Origin: Druceiella hillmani
Lineage: Eukaryota; Arthropoda; Insecta; Lepidoptera; Hepialidae
Reading direction: 5' to 3'
DNA: 64,000 nucleotides
Assembly: GCA_039881145.1 (NCBI GenBank)
Contig: JAYKKI010000008.1
Coordinates: forward strand, 33,195,501 to 33,259,500
Shown one piece after another: positions 60,366 through 64,000 of the stretch. The position numbers and the translations under genes were made by a program. The notes under the pieces were generated by a model that was not told where the DNA came from, searched no databases, and saw only the letters and a list, made by a program, of their open reading frames with translations. Numbering within the stretch: the first letter of the stretch is position 1; every line of letters begins with the position of its first letter.

Positions 60366-60554
60366 GTCAGTTGCGCTGGCGTGGGTGGCGGGGGTCGCGG
60401 ACTGACGCCAAAAATATGAAGCGGGAATATTGAAGTCAGTACTGACGCGACAGTACTGTACTGACTTGAAATCAATTTACACGATGGCAGTGCCAGGTCA
60501 GCACTGACTCGGCAGTGGACTGACGTCAGCTACTGACTCAATGTAAATCTGCCT
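60366..60554. promoter_or_regulatory. Harbinger right TIR and subterminal ACTGAC cluster
   Basis: Six ACTGAC hexamers (about 60401, 60441, 60459, 60502, 60519, 60532) point inward, with two reversed copies (for example gtcagtactgac at 60435). The region is far more GC-rich than its surroundings (gggtggcgggggtcgcgg at 60384). It mirrors the left-end cluster and lies upstream of the MADF gene start. Confidence 0.65.
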
Positions 60555-60557
60555 TAA

Positions 60558-61700
60558 CTCTAAAATGAATTTATTTTCTTGCAATTTCAGATTTTTCCTT
60601 TCACAATATTATATAGCAAATATGTGTTTGTCTTGGATTTCTTTCCATCCAACATTGATAATTTTGGTATTCGAGAACAGAACGGTGGAGAAAATTTTAC
60701 ATTTTTGAACATATGCCAAATAAAAAAAACAAAAATACGCGTTTTCCCTAAAGTACACGACAACCGATTAGGATAAATCGGGATGAGAATAAATCGGAAT
60801 TATGTTAATCGCGACTCTTCATATTACTCTGAATAAAAACGATAGATTTGTTTTTTTGGTAGGTCGTAGATTTGGAAAAGAAATCAAGGTCATTTCACGC
60901 GTTATTTTTAACGTTTTGTATTAGTTTGGGTACGTAGTTGGTGTCATCGTTACAGTCTCCGACGTCTAATCGTTTCTACGAATCTGAAATTATATACTAG
61001 TCTATAAAGTGTAAGATTAAGAATTCTTATTTGGGGGAATATTTAAACAATTAGACGGTTGATACTTCAGTGTCTTTATAGGAATTTTTAGGCAGTAATT
61101 TTAGGTAGTCAGCTAGGGAATGTGTATGATTGTAATAAATCAATGTAGATGATCAATACTATGTCGAATCAATATTCACGTTAGAAGGTAGATAGCTATT
61201 ATCTCTCCTCCTTTATTAAAAAAAGGTAGGTTTTAAGTTAAAGACTACTGAGATCTTCTTTAAAATTAGGCATTACTGTTTCTTGGATACCCCATCTACG
61301 GGTTTTGCATACCACAAAAAACGTTATGTATAATTTTTTTTCTTTTTACTTTCAATAAAAATATTAAGTAATATGTTCGCATTTGGTAAGGGGTTCACGA
61401 AAATTAGGGAAGGAGGGTGTTTTAAGGCTAATTATTGTCGATGAACACGAATCGCACTGGATTTTGTGAGTGTGTATGTGCATATCTGTGTAATCATTCT
61501 TCGCTTTCAGCGGTTTGTCAACATTGTAAGGAGAGTCCGATTACCTTTGAACTTTTTGTGATTCGTAGTTTCACATAAGGAAATATTCGAAATTACCCAT
61601 GAATTTTTTCCAAATTTTTTCAAAATCCCCCACGGATTTCGGAATTTTTTTTAAATTCCCCACAGACTTTCAACTAAAAGTTATCTTTGACTAAAATAAA
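60558..61700 (+). repeat. Macrosatellite block T, unit C (right part)
   Basis: Continues block T after the Harbinger: ctctaaaatgaatttatttt at 60558 matches 16094, aatgtgtatgattgtaataa at 61120 matches 16805, and ggaaggagggtgttttaagg near 61410 matches 17154. Confidence 0.65.
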
Positions 61701-61774
61701 AGTAACGGAAAGAAATTAAAAACGTGCTTCACAAGTTTATTACTTAAGTTTCTATTGCCTAAGATAATTTCACC

Positions 61775-62075
61775 AAACCTAACCTAACCTAACCCAAACT
61801 AACTTAATCCAACATGATTCAACTTAACCAAACCTAACCCAATCTAACCTATCCTAACCCAATCTAATCTAACTTGATCCAATCTAACTCAACCTAACCT
61901 AATCTAACCCAGCATAACGCAATCTAAATAAAATTTTAGACTCAGCCTAACCCTACATTACCTAACCCAACTTAATCCAAATTAAACCAACAAAATTCAA
62001 TCTAACCTAAATTAACCTAAATCAATACGACCTAATTTAACCTAACCCAACACAACCCAATTTAACCCAGCTTAA
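61775..62075. repeat. Degenerate CCTAA (telomere-like) tract
   Basis: About 300 bp of irregular aacctaacc/aacccaatct/aatccaaact pentamer-to-decamer repeats on the plus strand, TTAGG on the minus strand. Only short perfect runs remain (cctaacctaaccta near 61787). It separates block T of unit C from block P of unit D. Confidence 0.75.
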
Positions 62076-62119
62076 ATGAATTTACCCCGATTTAACTTCC
62101 ACTCTCCGCTTTATTTCTC

Positions 62120-64000
62120 GAGCGCTAATAATTGAATTTCTAGTCCCGAAGAAAACATCTGATAAAAAGTGTACCTCAGATTTTGATTGGTGTCTTAAGA
62201 TTTATCTAAGTTATAACTTAATTTACACCGATCTAGTAGTTTTGTGTGGCTCTCAGATAAATAAAATACAGAAAGGCAAAATGTTCCAATATAAATATAT
62301 GAAAGAAATAACAGGACGGTTAATTTTAATCGGAACTCCAAGAATAATTCCGTTGAGCTTCCATTCAAATCGGTGCAATAGTTTTTGCTAGACTCTGAAA
62401 CAAACAGACGAAGAGGCTGATAATAATTGTAATACAATAAGTGTTTTAAGTTAAGAGAAGCATAAATGGTATATTCATTAATTTAAAAAAATACCTTCAA
62501 TGTTCACACACCTCTGCCACAGTTTAATAATATTGTAGCAATATATCTATATAAAAGTTTAATGTTGCCGCAATATTATCAGACATCATCATAAATACTT
62601 ACATAAGAAAAATCTTATTTCTAAACAAATGTCACTTTAGTTGTCAATAATCAAACAATTTCTATGGAACCTTTAGCTGTTTCGTATTTCTTCGATAAAT
62701 AACAAATAAATATATTTTACTTCATCGTTTGTGTCGTAACTCGCAGGTTTTAAATTTATGCCGCCAAGCTTCTCAAAGGCCAAAGTAATAAAATGAAAGT
62801 AAAAAGCAGAAACATTTTTAAAATGCCCTTAAATTAAAGTGCCCTAAAATTCAATACTTACAGTCATAGAAATGAGTATATTGAACATTTTCTTTTAGTA
62901 TAAATATTAGGTTTAATGTTTGCTTTTAATTTTCCAGGTATTATGCCAGCGAATTGAGAATTACAAGATAAACGATAGTTATTAAGATACGTAGATTTAT
63001 TTATCGCAAATAGTTTATTGTTTTATTTTTAAATTACTTAAAAAAGTATTATTGTGCAGAAAATAATTTTAAAGTCATTCTAATGTTTTATAAATATTTA
63101 CCATTAAACTTAGCAATCGCAGATTAGGTTTAAAATTGGGTTTTTAATTTTTTAGGTATTACGCTAGCGAACCGAGTATTATAAGATAATCCATAGTCAT
63201 TAAGAGACGTAGATTTATTTATTGCCAATAGCTTATTATTTTTGTTTTTGAAACGATTCGAAAAAAAATAATATCGTGCATAAATTAATTTTAAAGTCAT
63301 TCTAACGCTTCAACAATATTTATAATTAAACTTAGCAATAGCAGAATTTTGGTCACATGTCCACGTTAACTGAGAGGCAAAGTCACACGGAAGAGGAAGG
63401 AATATAAGAATACAACGATTAGAGTTCAGACGTTAAAATTTGGCTTTATGGAAAAGAGATTACAACACTCGTGAGTATATTATTTCAGGATAGGCGGCAA
63501 GTGTCGCTAGATGGGCGGACGGCCCATCGTTTAGACTAAACAATTTATAGCGCGAGCTCGATTGATCGGGCCTCTTCAATAGCATCGTCGGCTTAAAGTA
63601 TCAGGTGTGTGTTTTATTACAAATTGATGAATTATTCTACCTTAAATAATTTAGTACGTAATTTAATGAAATTGTCTGTCTTTTGGTTTTTGAATTAATG
63701 GCACAGTGAGTTATTGTTATTTGTGTGGCAATCGCTTGAACCAGATTTGTTACTGAAGTGGATTGGTTATGGTCAATTTGTGTTTGTAAATTTAATCCAT
63801 TTCCATTATTGGTTGAAGATTGATGTTATGGAAAATTGGGTTATTTGTATTATTCGAGTAACAGATAAATCATATGCCGGTGTAAAGCAAGTCTTGACAG
63901 TTGCGATAAACAAATTTGTATTAAAATAGTTTAGTAAAACTTGTTAGTTAACATATATTGAATAATTTGTTTCACATAAGTTAACACTACAATCTGCTGA
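62120..64000 (+). repeat. Macrosatellite block P, unit D (runs off window)
   Basis: Same orientation as 47690-49380: gaagaaaacatctgataaaaag at 62151 matches 47731, tagatgggcggacggcccat at 63511 matches 48860, and acaaattgatgaattattct at 63620 matches 48985. It contains an internal tandem duplication (62911-63355) absent from unit C. Confidence 0.8.
62911..63355. repeat. About 220-bp tandem duplication within block P
   Basis: attatgccagcgaattgaga (62940) and attacgctagcgaaccgagt (63157) begin two diverged copies, each continuing taagatacgtagatttattt / taagagacgtagatttattt and ending ttaaacttagcaatcgcaga / ttaaacttagcaatagcaga. Unit C has one copy (48500-48700). Confidence 0.8.

Larger units (their letters stand above)
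58002..60557. mobile_element. PIF/Harbinger DNA transposon with both genes
   Basis: Element 58005-60554 (2550 bp) flanked by TAA at 58002-58004 and 60555-60557, the 3-bp TWA-type duplication of this superfamily. The 36-bp terminal inverted repeats start aggcagatttacattg and end gctgacgtcagt with one mismatch (58005-58040 and 60519-60554). It holds a DDE transposase (plus) and a MADF-domain protein (minus). It interrupts block T: the flanking halves at 57930-58001 and 60558 onward match the unbroken 16030-16110. Ends and target duplication are perfect, so it is young. An early stop in transposase exon 1 suggests this copy is not autonomous. Confidence 0.95.

Noticed and set aside
61775..62075. 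A true chromosome end
   Set aside because: The repeats are highly degenerate and array sequence continues on both sides.
1..64000. CRISPR arrays, operons, bacterial terminators or riboswitches
   Set aside because: Nothing resembling them; the window is eukaryotic and its hairpins are foldbacks without the expected context.

Overview
This is an AT-rich animal genomic window. I find no intact host protein-coding, tRNA or rRNA gene. Several features point to an arthropod, most likely an insect, without naming a species: a degenerate CCTAA/TTAGG tract near 61,775-62,075, a MADF-domain PIF/Harbinger element, a Helitron with the TCTATA...CTAG termini seen in insect Helitrons, a Penelope-like element, and a decayed Myb/SANT-like gene. 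The setting looks like gene-poor repetitive or heterochromatic DNA.

Most of the window is built from a few long non-coding blocks that recur in one order. I call them P, Q, R, K, S and T. Unit A carries Q (560-2480), R (5880-9389), K, S and T (to about 17950). Unit B carries a P fragment (20780-21430), Q (27990-32390), R (35650-39290), S (39297-40728) and T (44080-44670). Unit C carries P (45065-49540), Q, R, K, S and T (to about 61700). Unit D starts again with P (62120-64000). With the Harbinger removed, the P-to-P spacing of units C and D is about 12 kb. This looks like a diverged macrosatellite or ampliconic array rather than scattered transposon copies.

Three very large inverted duplications sit on this array: arms 6569-9617/10779-13940 (nearly identical by eye), 32390-35645/38340-41625 (diverged) and 45065-47045/47556-49540 (diverged). 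Several short, near-perfect palindromes occur in only one of the aligned repeat copies. The region appears prone to foldback or template-switch rearrangement at scales from about 20 bp to several kb.

Transposable elements inserted in the array: (1) a complete-ended PIF/Harbinger element, 58005-60554, with TAA target duplication, 36-bp terminal inverted repeats, a transposase and a MADF gene on the opposite strand, with the exons of the two genes interleaved; (2) a non-autonomous Helitron, 30249-31776 (minus), carrying the broken N-terminus of a Rep/helicase protein that was itself hit by a 124-bp insertion with a 10-bp target duplication; (3) a decayed Penelope-like element, about 40730-44075, with reverse transcriptase and GIY-YIG remnants between inverted terminal repeats; (4) a family of roughly 190-280-bp palindromic elements (about 1537, 9390, 10741, 14028, 25489) that share their ends with the Penelope-like element.

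The most interesting observation is that the palindromic family and the Penelope-like terminal repeats carry type I hammerhead ribozyme motifs. Because the small elements are palindromic, each can carry a hammerhead on both strands. The copy at 14028-14284 has both motifs intact by eye and a 13-bp target-site duplication with one truncated end, as expected for target-primed reverse transcription. It therefore looks like a retroposed, Penelope-derived double-hammerhead element.
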